A stretch of DNA of 64,000 nucleotides from Sphingomonadales bacterium Ga0077531 (GTDB lineage Bacteria; Pseudomonadota; Alphaproteobacteria; Sphingomonadales; Sphingomonadaceae). The notes under the pieces were generated by a model, which saw only the letters and a list, made by a program, of their open reading frames with translations, did no database searches and was not told the origin of the DNA. The DNA is taken from assembly GCA_001464915.1 (NCBI GenBank), contig LNED01000007.1, positions 1 through 64,000 on the forward strand, written 5' to 3'. Each line of letters opens with the position of its first letter. The stretch's first letter is position 1. This document shows positions 19,715-29,109 of this stretch, one piece after another. Position numbers and translations under genes: made by a program.

Positions 19715-21036
19715 GTTTTGATAGCGATCTTCAAGACGAGGTAACCCGCGGTGCGCGGGCGCTGGTGTTGTGTCCGGACATCCGCGCGCTGCGCTATGAT
19801 CTCGACGCGGCCGAACGGCTCGCCGAGGCCGAAGGTTTGGCGCTCGCAATTGGCGTGGTGATTGGGCATTCGGCGATCCTTCCGGTGCGCAAGATGCAGC
19901 CCAACACGCTGTTCGGCTCCGGACAGGTGCAGAATATCGCGGTCTGGTGCGAGCAATACGAAGCCGAGTTGGTTATTGTCGATGGCGCGCTCACCCCGAT
20001 CCAGCAGCGCAATCTTGAAGACAAGCTGAAGCGCAAGGTGATCGACCGTACTGGATTGATCCTCGAGATTTTCGGTGAACGTGCGGCGACCGCCGAAGGG
20101 CGCTTGCAGGTTGAGCTGGCGCATCTTGATTACCAGCAGAGCCGTTTGGTGCGCAGTTGGACTCACTTGGAACGGCAGCGCGGCGGGTTTGGCTTTCTTG
20201 GCGGCCCGGGGGAAACCCAGATCGAGGCCGACCGCCGGATGATCCGCCAGCGGATGAGCCGGTTGCGGCGCGAACTCGATCAGGTGCGCAAGACCCGGAC
20301 CCTCCACCGCGAACGTCGGGGTAGGGCGCCGTGGCCGGTGATCGCACTGGTGGGCTATACCAATGCGGGCAAATCCACGCTGTTCAACCGCCTGACCGGG
20401 TCCGAAGTGATGGCCGAAGACCTGCTCTTCGCCACGCTTGACCCGACGATGCGCGCGATTAGCCTGCCAGGGGTGGAAAAGGCGATTTTGTCGGACACGG
20501 TGGGCTTCATCTCCGACCTGCCAACGCAGTTGGTGGCAGCCTTTCGGGCAACGCTTGAAGAAGTGACGGGCGCGGATGTAATCTGCCACGTGCGCGACAT
20601 GGCCAACCCCAGCCACGCGGCGCAGAAGAAGCAGGTGATCGATATCCTTGGCGATCTGGGCGTCGTGGATGCCAAGACTGGCACAAGCGCGATCCCGATC
20701 TTGGAAATCTGGAACAAGTGCGATCTGTTATCGCCTGAAGATCTTGAAGAATTGCGCGAAGCTGCCGCGGGGCAGGGGGCTGTGATACTTTCAGCCGTGA
20801 CGGGTGAGGGCGTGTCTGCGCTTGAGGATCAGTTGACGAAACTGCTGACCGGCGGCGCACGCGAGGTTAGCTTGTTGGTGCCGGTCCGCGACGGGCGGCG
20901 CATGGCATGGCTCCATGCGCATGGCGAAGTGCTGGCGGTTGATGATGGCGGTGAGGGAGAAGACGGCCCCATGCGCCGCGTGACGGTGAGGCTCAACGCA
21001 AAGGAATTGGGGCAATATTCTAGTTTAGTCAATTGA
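19711..21036 (+). CDS. hflX: Ribosome-associated GTPase HflX
   Basis: GTPase that binds and splits stalled or heat-damaged ribosomes. It has the family N-terminal domain with FGSGQVQ, the helical linker with [18 protein letters not shown], then the G domain: G1 [10 protein letters not shown]3 DTVGFI and G4 NKCD. The first ATG/GTG/TTG in frame is GTG at 19765, but the frame is open upstream and encodes [10 protein letters not shown], which resembles HflX N-termini. CTG at 19711 overlaps the hfq TGA (CTGA) and has GGGA 7 nt upstream. The start is therefore uncertain: 441 aa from CTG, 424 from GTG. Confidence 0.9.
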   Translation: MSFDSDLQDEVTRGARALVLCPDIRALRYDLDAAERLAEAEGLALAIGVVIGHSAILPVRKMQPNTLFGSGQVQNIAVWCEQYEAELVIVDGALTPIQQRNLEDKLKRKVIDRTGLILEIFGERAATAEGRLQVELAHLDYQQSRLVRSWTHLERQRGGFGFLGGPGETQIEADRRMIRQRMSRLRRELDQVRKTRTLHRERRGRAPWPVIALVGYTNAGKSTLFNRLTGSEVMAEDLLFATLDPTMRAISLPGVEKAILSDTVGFISDLPTQLVAAFRATLEEVTGADVICHVRDMANPSHAAQKKQVIDILGDLGVVDAKTGTSAIPILEIWNKCDLLSPEDLEELREAAAGQGAVILSAVTGEGVSALEDQLTKLLTGGAREVSLLVPVRDGRRMAWLHAHGEVLAVDDGGEGEDGPMRRVTVRLNAKELGQYSSLVN

Positions 21037-21046
21037 ACCTATTGGA

Positions 21047-21814
21047 TTATTCGGTGCCTTTGACCGCCTGCCACAGTTCCTCTTGCGCCTCCAAACTCAG
21101 CATTGGGAATTCGCCATTCGCCATGGCTTCCATGCCCCGGAACCGGCGTTCAAACTTAGCATTGGCTGCGCGCAAAGCGTCTTCGGCGCTGATGCCATGT
21201 GCGCGGACGAAGTTCACGACTGCGAACAGCAGATCCCCGGCTTCCTCGATTTTCGCTTGATCAGAGGTTGCGGTATTTAGTTCCTCAATTTCCTCAGTAA
21301 TCTTTGCTTCGGAGCCGGAGGGATCGGGCCAGTCGAACCCAGTGCGCGCCGCGCGTTTTTGCAGCTTTTGGGCCCGCAGCAATGCAGGGAGCGCGAGCGC
21401 CACTCCATCAAGCGCGCTGGTCACACCCTTGGCAGCGCGTTCGTCGGCTTTGAGGTCTTCCCAGCGGGCCTCATTCATTGTGCCGCTGGCATTGGCGAAG
21501 ATGTGGGGGTGACGCGCTTCCATCTTGGTGCTGATCGCTGCGGCGACATCGTCGAAGGCGAACAGGCCGGCTTCTTCGGCCATACGAGCGTGGAATACGA
21601 CTTGGAGTAACAGATCGCCGAGTTCGTCTTTGAGTTCGGCCATATCGCCGCGCGCGATCGCGTCGGCAACTTCATAGGCTTCCTCAATAGTATAGGGAGC
21701 GATGCTCGTGAAGTTTTGCGCCAGATCCCATTCGCAACCCGACTGCGGATCGCGCAGCCGGGCCATAATTGCCAGCAGGCGATCAATAGGGGGCTTGTGA
21801 GGGGTGTCGCTCAT
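21047..21814 (-). CDS. mazG: Nucleoside triphosphate pyrophosphohydrolase MazG
   Basis: Hydrolyses NTPs and dNTPs to monophosphates, clearing damaged nucleotides. The first all-alpha MazG domain holds the metal-binding pattern in YTIEEAYEVADAI and ELKDELGDLLLQVVFHA. A second half with EEIEELNTA and KIEEAGDLLFAVVNFVRA gives the double-domain architecture of the long MazG class (255 aa). GAGG precedes the ATG at 21814. It is the last gene of the leftward chain beginning at mltB and is convergent with hflX (10-bp gap). Confidence 0.94.
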   Translation of the reverse strand: MSDTPHKPPIDRLLAIMARLRDPQSGCEWDLAQNFTSIAPYTIEEAYEVADAIARGDMAELKDELGDLLLQVVFHARMAEEAGLFAFDDVAAAISTKMEARHPHIFANASGTMNEARWEDLKADERAAKGVTSALDGVALALPALLRAQKLQKRAARTGFDWPDPSGSEAKITEEIEELNTATSDQAKIEEAGDLLFAVVNFVRAHGISAEDALRAANAKFERRFRGMEAMANGEFPMLSLEAQEELWQAVKGTE

Positions 21815-21841
21815 CCCGATCCTCTGGATGGATAATATATA

Positions 21842-22018
21842 TTATGTAAAATCTAGATCAACGCGCTCGCTGTGTTCTGCATTACCATGAACCACTCCAC
21901 CAGCAGATACAGGCCTGACCATTTGGCTCCAATTGAGCCGGAAGGAAGCAAGCCCAGCGCCGGCGAGGATTAACCAAGCGGTGCTCGCAATGATCGGCAG
22001 CAGCAGATCCGGGTTCAT
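21842..22018 (-). CDS. 58-codon small membrane ORF, possibly frameshifted
   Basis: ATG at 22018 overlaps the stop of the MBL-fold gene (TGATG). The frame runs 58 codons to a TAA at 21842-21844. It begins MNPDLLLPIIASTAWLILAG and continues through AGLASFRLNWSQM, so it has one clear membrane helix near the N-terminus and a polar tail. In the next frame, after codon 32, the DNA reads WSGLYLLVEWFMV and on to a TAG at 21853-21855. That is a second membrane-like segment, so an indel may have truncated a two-helix protein. The remaining 27 bp to mazG are very AT-rich (ATAATATATATTAT). I do not recognise a function. Confidence 0.6.
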   Translation of the reverse strand: MNPDLLLPIIASTAWLILAGAGLASFRLNWSQMVRPVSAGGVVHGNAEHSERVDLDFT

Positions 22019-22797
22019 GCGATTAACTCCAAGCCATCATAGCCCACGGTGACGAAATCGGGCACCTCATTGCATAGCGCCTGGTAATCCATGCTTTTGT
22101 CGAGATGGCTGAGCACCACGCGGCCGGCCTTGCAGCGCTCCCCAAGCTCGATGGCCATTGCCAGATGAGCGTGAGTTGGATGCGGATCCCGTCGCAGGCA
22201 GTCGCTGACGAGTATATCAACGCGATAGAACATATCGATCATCGTGTCAGAAATTGCACTAAAATCCGTAGCATAGCCAATGGACTTGCCGTCCGCTTCA
22301 AACCGATATGCGGTGGTTTCCCCTGGACCATGCGCCATCTGGCACCAATCAACCCCGAACCCGGCGATCATCCGAAGCCGGTCCAGCGTGTCGAGCGTGC
22401 AAATCGTCGGATAACCTTCTTGCCCCGCAAAGACGTAGCCAAAACGTTGGCGTAGCCGCCGCACAGTCTCGGTCTCGGCAAAGCCCGGGATTGGTCCGGC
22501 GCGACCATAGCGCAGCACACGCAGGTCATCGATGCCGTGACAATGGTCAGCATGGTCATGCGTCCAGAACACAGCGTCGATACTACCCACACGATTGGCG
22601 AGCAGCTGTGCGCGGCAATCTGACGAGGTATCAATCAGCAACCGCTTGCCTTCGTCACTTTCGACCATGATCGACACGCGTGTGCGGCGATTGCGCGGCT
22701 CTTCTGGGTCGCAATCACCCCAATCGCCGGTGCCGTCTGCACCACCCAGTCGCGGCACCCCGGTCGAAGTGCCTGAGCCGAGCATGACCAACTTCAC
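22015..22797 (-). CDS. MBL-fold metallohydrolase (PhnP-like)
   Basis: A 260-aa metallo-beta-lactamase-fold enzyme. The metal motif THDHADH (HxHxDH) is clear, with the usual N-terminal GSGTSTGVPRLG and later ATDFSA and LSHLDKS. The overall pattern is closest to the PhnP/RNase Z-like cyclic phosphodiesterase branch. The true substrate is unknown because no phn genes are near. Its start overlaps the tatD stop (ATGA), and a 58-codon ORF overlaps its own stop. Confidence 0.88.
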   Translation of the reverse strand: MKLVMLGSGTSTGVPRLGGADGTGDWGDCDPEEPRNRRTRVSIMVESDEGKRLLIDTSSDCRAQLLANRVGSIDAVFWTHDHADHCHGIDDLRVLRYGRAGPIPGFAETETVRRLRQRFGYVFAGQEGYPTICTLDTLDRLRMIAGFGVDWCQMAHGPGETTAYRFEADGKSIGYATDFSAISDTMIDMFYRVDILVSDCLRRDPHPTHAHLAMAIELGERCKAGRVVLSHLDKSMDYQALCNEVPDFVTVGYDGLELIA

Positions 22798-23570
22798 AGG
22801 CCGGCCTTAGAAAACAGCCGCGCAAAGTTGGCAGTGGTTTGCGCAGCCAATTGCGCCGGTTCCACGCCGCGCAAGCCCGCGATGAACGCAGCGGTGTCGG
22901 CCACATAGGATGGCTCACAAACCCGCCCTCTATGCGGCACCGGGGCGAGAAAAGGGCTGTCGGTTTCAACCAGCAGACGATCTTCAGGAACGGTCTTTGC
23001 AACTTCCTGTAAGGTCTTAGCATTCTTGAAGGTTACGATGCCCGACAGCGAAATCGTGAGCCCCAATTCGAGCACCTTCGCGCCAAATTCGGCTGAAGCG
23101 GTGAAGCAATGGATCAGAGCTGGGAAATGCCCCTGCTTCATCTCGTCAGCTAGGATTGCGAACGTATCATCCTCGGCATCGCGGGTGTGGATGATTAGCG
23201 GCAACTGCGTTTCGCGCGCAACATCAATATGCATGCGGAACAACGACTTCTGCACGCCTCTGTCCGACTTGTCGTAATAGTAGTCGAGGCCCGTTTCACC
23301 AATTGCAATCACGCGCGGGTGTTCGGTCGCGGCCAGTAACACAGCACGGCCGAGGTCATGATGCGCATCGGCTTCGTGCGGATGAATGCCAACACTTGCA
23401 AAGACATCCGCCTCGCGTTCGGCGGTGCCGACCACTTGATCCCACTCGCTTTGCCGGGTCGAGATATTGAGGAAAGCCCCTACCCCCGCATCCCGCGCAC
23501 GGGCAAGAACCCCAACCTGATCTTCGACCAGACCTTTGTATTCAAGGTGACAGTGGCTATCGATCAGCAT
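22794..23570 (-). CDS. tatD: TatD family metal-dependent hydrolase (DNase)
   Basis: A 258-aa TIM-barrel hydrolase of the amidohydrolase superfamily. The N-terminal DSHCHLE gives the first metal ligands; IGETGLDYY, IIHTRDAEDD, IHCFTAS and VETDSPFLAPVPHRG supply the remaining family motifs. TatD proteins are 3'-5' DNases and may act on D-aminoacyl or oxidised substrates; the neighbourhood with metG and holB is common and does not define the role. It overlaps metG by one base and the MBL gene by four. Confidence 0.93.
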   Translation of the reverse strand: MLIDSHCHLEYKGLVEDQVGVLARARDAGVGAFLNISTRQSEWDQVVGTAEREADVFASVGIHPHEADAHHDLGRAVLLAATEHPRVIAIGETGLDYYYDKSDRGVQKSLFRMHIDVARETQLPLIIHTRDAEDDTFAILADEMKQGHFPALIHCFTASAEFGAKVLELGLTISLSGIVTFKNAKTLQEVAKTVPEDRLLVETDSPFLAPVPHRGRVCEPSYVADTAAFIAGLRGVEPAQLAAQTTANFARLFSKAGL

Positions 23571-25135
23571 CAGGCGCTCGTGTCCTCGGCGGGGAGTTCA
23601 AGCCGGGGGAACAACGGGGCGGGTGCGATGATCCGGTGATCGCTTTCCGCCAATGGTGAATACCAGTGGCTGCGGATGCCTGCCAGCGTCCGCAATTCTT
23701 CAGGAATCCCGAGCGTTTCGAGCAGTTTGGCGCTGCTACCCGGGATCACCGGCGAAATCGCGACGGCCAGCTGCGCGATGCAGATATAGAGCGTTGCCAG
23801 CACGGTTTCCATCCGCTCAGGATCGGTTTTGCGCAGGGTCCACGGCGCTTCGCTGTCGATGTAGGCGTTACAGGCGAAGACAGCGTGCAACCACGCCTCA
23901 ACCCCCTGTTGCAAAGCCAGATTTTCGAAAGCCTCGGGCATATCGATGGTGATAGCGCGATCGACCGCGGCGAATAGTGCGGAGTCCGCATCGGCATGGC
24001 CTCGGATGGCGGGCAAATAGCCTTCAAGGTTCTTGGCAATAAAGCCGAGCGTTCGCTGAGCCAGGTTGCCGAAAGCATTGCCTAGCTCACCATTTGCCCT
24101 TTGAACAATCGCTTCGGGCGAATAGCTGCCATCCTGTCCGAAGGCGACTTCGCGGATCAGGAAGTAGCGCAAGGCATCCACGCCAAACCGCTCCGACAAT
24201 TCGACCGGATCAGTGACATTGCCGAGTGACTTCGACTCTTTCTGCCCGCGATTGAGCAGGAAGCCGTGGCCGAACACATGCTTGGGTGCAGACAAGCCTG
24301 CGCTTTTAAGGAAAGCGGGCCAATATATCGTGTGGAACCGCACGATATCCTTGCCGATCAGGTGCAGATCAGCGGGCCAGAAATCGCCCATGTCGTCCGG
24401 ATAGCCGAGCCCCGTGATGTAGTTGGTGAGCGCATCGACCCACACATACATCACGTGGCCTTCGCTGCCGGGTACCTTCACGCCCCAGTCAAAACTGGTG
24501 CGGCTTACCGAAAGATCGCGCAGACCGCCTTCCACAAACGCAATCATTTCGTTGCGGCGGCTCGCCGGTTCGAGGAAGCCAGGTTGTCGCAGCAGATCAA
24601 GCAGATAGTCCTGATACTTCGACAGCCGGAAGAACCAGCTTTCTTCAACAGTCCATTCGACCGGGGTGCCCTGGGGCGACAGCTTTTCCCCGCCCTCGCC
24701 TTCAACTAGCTCGCTTTCGTCGTAATAGGCCTCGTCACGGACGGAATACCAGCCTTCGTAACGGTCGAGATAGAGGTCACCCGATGCTTCCATCGCCTGC
24801 CAAATAGCCTGGCTCGCGCGGTGATGATCGGGTTCGGAGGTGCGGATGAACCGGTCATACGACACATTCAGAGCATCGCACATATCGCGAAAATAGCCCG
24901 ACATTTCGTCTGCCAGTTCAGCAGGCGTGCGGCCCTGCTCTTCGGCCTTGCGCGCCATTTTCAGCCCGTGTTCGTCTGTCCCGGTCTGAAACCGGACCCT
25001 GCGGCCTTTAAGGCGCTGGAACCGGGCTATGACATCGGCTGCAATCGCCTCATAGGCATGGCCGATATGTGGCCGCCCGTTGGGGTAGCTGATCGCGGTG
25101 GTGATGTAGAATGGAGTGTTTTCGGGGTCAGCCAT
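23570..25135 (-). CDS. metG: Methionyl-tRNA synthetase
   Basis: Class I synthetase charging initiator and elongator tRNA-Met. The HIGH motif appears as RPHIGHAYEA and the KMSKS loop as KESKS within NRGQKESKSLGNV. FQTGTDEHGLK is the conserved methionine-pocket stretch. The length is 521 aa without the C-terminal dimerisation/tRNA-binding domain of long forms. The ATG at 25135 places ISYPNGRPHIGH near the N-terminus; the in-frame start at 25168 only adds residues overlapping holB. holB overlaps its start by 8 bp. Confidence 0.96.
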   Translation of the reverse strand: MADPENTPFYITTAISYPNGRPHIGHAYEAIAADVIARFQRLKGRRVRFQTGTDEHGLKMARKAEEQGRTPAELADEMSGYFRDMCDALNVSYDRFIRTSEPDHHRASQAIWQAMEASGDLYLDRYEGWYSVRDEAYYDESELVEGEGGEKLSPQGTPVEWTVEESWFFRLSKYQDYLLDLLRQPGFLEPASRRNEMIAFVEGGLRDLSVSRTSFDWGVKVPGSEGHVMYVWVDALTNYITGLGYPDDMGDFWPADLHLIGKDIVRFHTIYWPAFLKSAGLSAPKHVFGHGFLLNRGQKESKSLGNVTDPVELSERFGVDALRYFLIREVAFGQDGSYSPEAIVQRANGELGNAFGNLAQRTLGFIAKNLEGYLPAIRGHADADSALFAAVDRAITIDMPEAFENLALQQGVEAWLHAVFACNAYIDSEAPWTLRKTDPERMETVLATLYICIAQLAVAISPVIPGSSAKLLETLGIPEELRTLAGIRSHWYSPLAESDHRIIAPAPLFPRLELPAEDTSA

Positions 25136-26084
25136 GGGCCGGTTCGCTAGCTGGGGCGGCGGCGACAAGCAAGCTGCCGATCTCGAACGGCAACATGCCG
25201 GGATCGAAATTCGCGGTCGGCGCCTGCGCGGCGAGCGTCACCAGTGCGACGTGCGTTTCGATCAAGCGAGCGCGGTGATGCGGATCGTTACTCGCGCGAG
25301 CGGTGCGGGCAACCAGCGCCTGCGCCAGATCGAGCACTGCTTGCACGCGTTCACGGTCGGCACGCGGGCCGATCAAGCGTGCCAGCTCGCCGCGCCGGGC
25401 AAGTCCGTTCTCCTCGCCCGAAATCAGCGCGGTGATGGCGCGCGCCACTGGCGCAAGATCCTGCTCGGCAAACCGCAATGCAGCGCCAAAAGATCCTTCA
25501 GCAGCGGCAATTGCGCCCGGATCAGGCGGGAGGCGAGCGTCGCTCAAAAGACCGCCGAGTTGCGTATCGCTCAAAACGGGGAACCGCAGCGTGCGGCAAC
25601 GCGAACGGATCGTCGGCAGAAGCCGCGCCGGACGGTGGGTGACGAGCAGGAAAAACGTGCCAACTGGCGGCTCCTCCAGGCTTTTGAGCAGCGCGTTGGC
25701 GGCGGATTTTTCGAGGTCATCGGCCGGATCGATGATGATCGCGCGCCTTGAACCCAAAGTGGGCCGGGTGATCAGCCGCTTTTGCATCGCGCGGATTTGC
25801 TTGATCCTGATCGACCGCGCGAGTTCGAACGGCTTGCCCTCGGCCTGCGCTTTCTCGCCCTTGTCATCCTTCGGGCCATAGGTCAGCACGATGATATCGG
25901 GGTGATCGCCCGCCGGTAGCGGTACGCCGGGTTCAGCGACCAATTCGCGCGCAGCGGCGATTGCGAAGTCGCGTTTGCCGAGTCCTTCCTTGCCTGCCAG
26001 CAGCCAGCCGTGGTGCATTCGCTCGCCCGACAGCGCATCGCGCCACTGACGCCATGCCTCGGTGTGATTGGGCCAGCGCGTCAT
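25128..26084 (-). CDS. holB: DNA polymerase III delta-prime subunit
   Basis: Clamp-loader AAA+ subunit that helps load the beta sliding clamp. HHGWLLAGKEGLGKRDFA occupies the P-loop region and retains GKR, DPADDLEKSAANALLKSLEEPP is the Walker B/sensor block, and the arginine-finger SRC motif lies in PTIRSRCRTLRF. The length is 318 aa. Zinc-binding Cys residues typical of E. coli delta-prime are not obvious. It lies between tmk (1-bp overlap) and metG (8-bp overlap), a frequent alphaproteobacterial order. Confidence 0.93.
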   Translation of the reverse strand: MTRWPNHTEAWRQWRDALSGERMHHGWLLAGKEGLGKRDFAIAAARELVAEPGVPLPAGDHPDIIVLTYGPKDDKGEKAQAEGKPFELARSIRIKQIRAMQKRLITRPTLGSRRAIIIDPADDLEKSAANALLKSLEEPPVGTFFLLVTHRPARLLPTIRSRCRTLRFPVLSDTQLGGLLSDARLPPDPGAIAAAEGSFGAALRFAEQDLAPVARAITALISGEENGLARRGELARLIGPRADRERVQAVLDLAQALVARTARASNDPHHRARLIETHVALVTLAAQAPTANFDPGMLPFEIGSLLVAAAPASEPAHG

Positions 26085-26728
26085 TAGCCCGCGCCTTCGA
26101 GCAGTGGGGCCACTGCTTCTATCACGCGGGCGTGAACTTCTTCCGGTTCGCCCATTGCATCGACGCGGGCGAAAGCATGTGGATCGGCCTTGGCCAGTGC
26201 CCGGAAAGCCGCAGCGACCGCACGGTGATAATTAGCAGGACGGCCGCCAATCGCATCGGTGTTTTCGCCATCGCGCGCTGTGAGCCGGGCAGTAAGCGCC
26301 TCGCCTTCAGCTTCGAGCAGAATGACCTTATCGGGGCGCAAGCCGCCACTGCCAAAGGCGTGGAGATTGATGATTGCCGCATCCCCGAGCCCGCCTGCGC
26401 CACCTTGATAGGCCCGGCTCGAATCGACGTAGCGGTCGCACACCACCCACACACCGCGAGCCAGCGCAGGACGTATCAAGTTGGCAACATGATCGGCGCG
26501 CGCGGCAGCGAACAGCAGGGCTTCTGCCTCAGGCGTCCATGCTTCGCCCGGCGGTGCGAGCAGCAGGTTGCGGATCGCTTCAGCACCCGGAGTTCCGCCG
26601 GGCTCGCGCGTGGTAACCACGATCAGCCCGCGCGCGCGCAATGCCTCAGCCAGCAGCCGCGCCTGCGTGGACTTGCCCGCCCCCTCCCCGCCTTCGAAGG
26701 CGATGAAAACACCGCGCCCGCCGCTCAT
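26084..26728 (-). CDS. tmk: Thymidylate kinase
   Basis: Phosphorylates dTMP to dTDP for DNA synthesis. The P-loop is FEGGEGAGKSTQARLL, the DR(Y/H) motif appears as VCDRYVDSSRAYQGG, and TREPGGTPGAEAIR is the nucleotide-binding stretch. The length of 214 aa is normal. The start overlaps the carboxypeptidase stop by 4 bp, indicating translational coupling in the leftward run. Confidence 0.96.
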   Translation of the reverse strand: MSGGRGVFIAFEGGEGAGKSTQARLLAEALRARGLIVVTTREPGGTPGAEAIRNLLLAPPGEAWTPEAEALLFAAARADHVANLIRPALARGVWVVCDRYVDSSRAYQGGAGGLGDAAIINLHAFGSGGLRPDKVILLEAEGEALTARLTARDGENTDAIGGRPANYHRAVAAAFRALAKADPHAFARVDAMGEPEEVHARVIEAVAPLLEGAG

Positions 26729-27915
26729 GTGAATAGCCCGGCAACGGCGTTGATGATCCGGTCGAGCGGCCCAGCCGTGTCCACGGCTTCGGCAGCGTAG
26801 AGCGGGATGCTGGCCGGCGCGATGCCGGGGCCGGATACTTCGAGCATCGCCACTTGATCGCCCTTGGCGAGCGGCGCCCGCAATGGCCCCTCGTAACGAA
26901 TGGTGGCGATTAGCCTGCCCTTGCTGCCCCGCGGCAGGTTCACGCCAACCGGGCCGCGCGCGACCAGCGATACACCGCGCGCCGCGCCATCCTGCACCCG
27001 CGCCTCGCCAATCACCTCGCCGGGATCAAACAGCCGTCGCCGCTCAAACGCGGCAAAGCCCCATTCGATGTAGGAGCGCGCCAGCCGACCACGCAGGCGG
27101 CCATTTTCCACCCCGGCCAACACCAACGCAAGCCGCTGGCCATTGCGCCGCGCCGTGCCGAGGTACGAAAACCCCGACTCATTGGTAAAGCCGGTCTTGA
27201 TCCCATCCGCCCCGGCAATCTTGCCGATCATCGGGTCGTGATTGATCTGCGCAATGCCTTTGTAATCAAATCCCATCCGCCCGACGTAGTATCCGAATTT
27301 GTCGGGATGCCGGGCCAGCATCGCGCGCGCCAGCGTGACCAGATCGTTGGCGGTGGTGAATGTGCGCCCTTCGTCAGGCCAGCCATTGGGGGTACCGAAA
27401 TGGCTCCCCGTCATTCCCAGTTCGCGCGCGGTCGCATTCATTTGCGCCGTCCACGCTTCGATCGATCCGGCTTGGCCTGCGGCAAGCACCGCCGCGCCAT
27501 CATTGGCCGAGACATTGGCGATACCCAGCAGCAGGTCGTCGACCCGCACCCGCTCGCCCGTGTCCAGAAACATGGTTGATCCTTTACGCCGCCAATCGCG
27601 CGCGATCACAGGGCTCATCGTGAAAACCTGCGCCGGATCAAGCTTGCCCGCCTCGATCAGTTCAAACGCAAGGTAAAGCGTCATCACTTTGGTCACCGAT
27701 GCGGGCATGAACCGCCGGTCTGGATTGCGCGCGTGCAGCACTTGCCCGCTGCTGAGGTCGACCAGCAATGCGACCGGAGCCTCTGTTGCAGGCGGAATGG
27801 CGGCTAGAATCCCCTCGGGCGGCGGAGCAGCCGCGCGCGCAGGCAGCGCTAATCCAGCGGCACTCAGGGCCAGCGGTAGCAGGGAAAGGCGGAAACGCAT
27901 CGGGAAAGCCATCAC
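26725..27915 (-). CDS. D-alanyl-D-alanine carboxypeptidase (class A low-MW PBP)
   Basis: Periplasmic serine peptidase that trims pentapeptide side chains of peptidoglycan. A signal peptide (LSLLPLALSAAGLALPARA) precedes the catalytic motifs: SVTK (Ser73-Lys76), SAN (136-138) and KTG (240-242). A C-terminal PBP5-like beta domain and a hydrophobic/amphipathic end (LDRIINAVAGLF) suggest membrane attachment. The length is 396 aa. A 50-bp gap separates it from mltB upstream, so the two wall enzymes are probably co-transcribed. Confidence 0.94.
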   Translation of the reverse strand: MMAFPMRFRLSLLPLALSAAGLALPARAAAPPPEGILAAIPPATEAPVALLVDLSSGQVLHARNPDRRFMPASVTKVMTLYLAFELIEAGKLDPAQVFTMSPVIARDWRRKGSTMFLDTGERVRVDDLLLGIANVSANDGAAVLAAGQAGSIEAWTAQMNATARELGMTGSHFGTPNGWPDEGRTFTTANDLVTLARAMLARHPDKFGYYVGRMGFDYKGIAQINHDPMIGKIAGADGIKTGFTNESGFSYLGTARRNGQRLALVLAGVENGRLRGRLARSYIEWGFAAFERRRLFDPGEVIGEARVQDGAARGVSLVARGPVGVNLPRGSKGRLIATIRYEGPLRAPLAKGDQVAMLEVSGPGIAPASIPLYAAEAVDTAGPLDRIINAVAGLFT

Positions 27916-27965
27916 ATCGGCGGCTATACCCCCACCCCCCGCGCTTGGCGAGGCGTGCAGGGCCG

Positions 27966-29018
27966 TCAGTTCACGATTTCGTCAGCCAATAGCCCAACGC
28001 TGGTCGCGTAATAGCTGGAGCAATTATATTCGAGGATCGCACGGTAATTGCCCGTCACCAGCCATGCGGGCGCGCCCGGGCCATCTGGTTGGAACAACGA
28101 CACCATCACGTCGTCACTCATGCCGCGCTGAGCAACAACGCCTAACGCGCGCCACTCGGCCACGGTCATCCATCGGCTCAAGCGTTCATGCACCCGCGGG
28201 CATTGCGGCGCGGCGAGCCGGGTGCGGTAGGGATTGATGTCGAACCCGGTAGGCACCGCTGCGCGCACGCCCCACGGTTGCCCCTGCCGCCAACCGGCAT
28301 CACGGAAATAATTGGCAATCGAGGCAAAGGTATCCGCGCGGTTGGTGAAGATGTCGGCGCGCGCATCCCCGTCGCCATCAGTGGCGAGCCGCAGGTAAAC
28401 GCTCGGCAGGAACTGCGGATTGCCGAAAGCGCCGGCATAGCTGCCCACCAATTGCGACCTATCAAACCCCTTGTCGGCAATTTTCATGAGCGCAACGAAT
28501 TCGCCTGCGAACAACTCACGTCGCCGTCCTTCCCACGCCAACGTGGCGAGGCTGCGGGCGAGATCGAAGTCGCCTTTGACCCGGCCATAACTGGTTTCGT
28601 GCCCGAAAATCGCAACGATGATCGGCCCCGGCACGCCATATTGGCGCTCAATGCGGGCGAGCAGATCGCGATGCTGGGCATAAACGGCGCGCCCGCCACC
28701 GATTCGCGCGGCGTCGACATGGGTGGCAATGTAATTGGACATCGGCGGATAACCGCGCGTGGTGGCGCTGCCGGGCTGGTTCTGATCAAGCCGGATCACG
28801 GTTGCGTTGGGGGTGAGGCCCACGGTCATTCGCTCGATAGTCGCCTCGGACACCCCCTCCCCGCGCGCGCGGGCTTTGAGCAGTTCGAGATAGGCTTCGA
28901 AGCTCAACCCATCGCTGCCGCGTTCCTGCGCGGCCACCGGCGCGTTGGCGGGCGGCGCGCCGATAATGGCAAGCGCGGCAATGGCAAGGGCGGCAGCGGG
29001 GAGCAGACGGAAGATCAT
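27966..29018 (-). CDS. Lytic murein transglycosylase, MltB family
   Basis: Cleaves glycan strands to 1,6-anhydro muropeptides. A signal peptide (LLPAAALAIAALAIIGAPPANA) is followed by the lytic transglycosylase domain. The catalytic Glu is in AIFGHETSYG, and QFLPSVYLRLATDGDGD with ASIANYFRDAGW matches the MltB/SLT family. The length is 350 aa from the ATG at 29018; the longer start at 29054 would precede the signal peptide with polar residues. It heads the leftward gene run and is divergent from tRNA-Ser. Confidence 0.92.
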   Translation of the reverse strand: MIFRLLPAAALAIAALAIIGAPPANAPVAAQERGSDGLSFEAYLELLKARARGEGVSEATIERMTVGLTPNATVIRLDQNQPGSATTRGYPPMSNYIATHVDAARIGGGRAVYAQHRDLLARIERQYGVPGPIIVAIFGHETSYGRVKGDFDLARSLATLAWEGRRRELFAGEFVALMKIADKGFDRSQLVGSYAGAFGNPQFLPSVYLRLATDGDGDARADIFTNRADTFASIANYFRDAGWRQGQPWGVRAAVPTGFDINPYRTRLAAPQCPRVHERLSRWMTVAEWRALGVVAQRGMSDDVMVSLFQPDGPGAPAWLVTGNYRAILEYNCSSYYATSVGLLADEIVN

Positions 29019-29109
29019 GGCACTATGGATGTCACACCTTGGCTGAATACCCAATAACCGAAGTGGGATGACTTGCGCGTAAAGTCTGGTTATGGCGCGT
29101 TCCGCAAGC

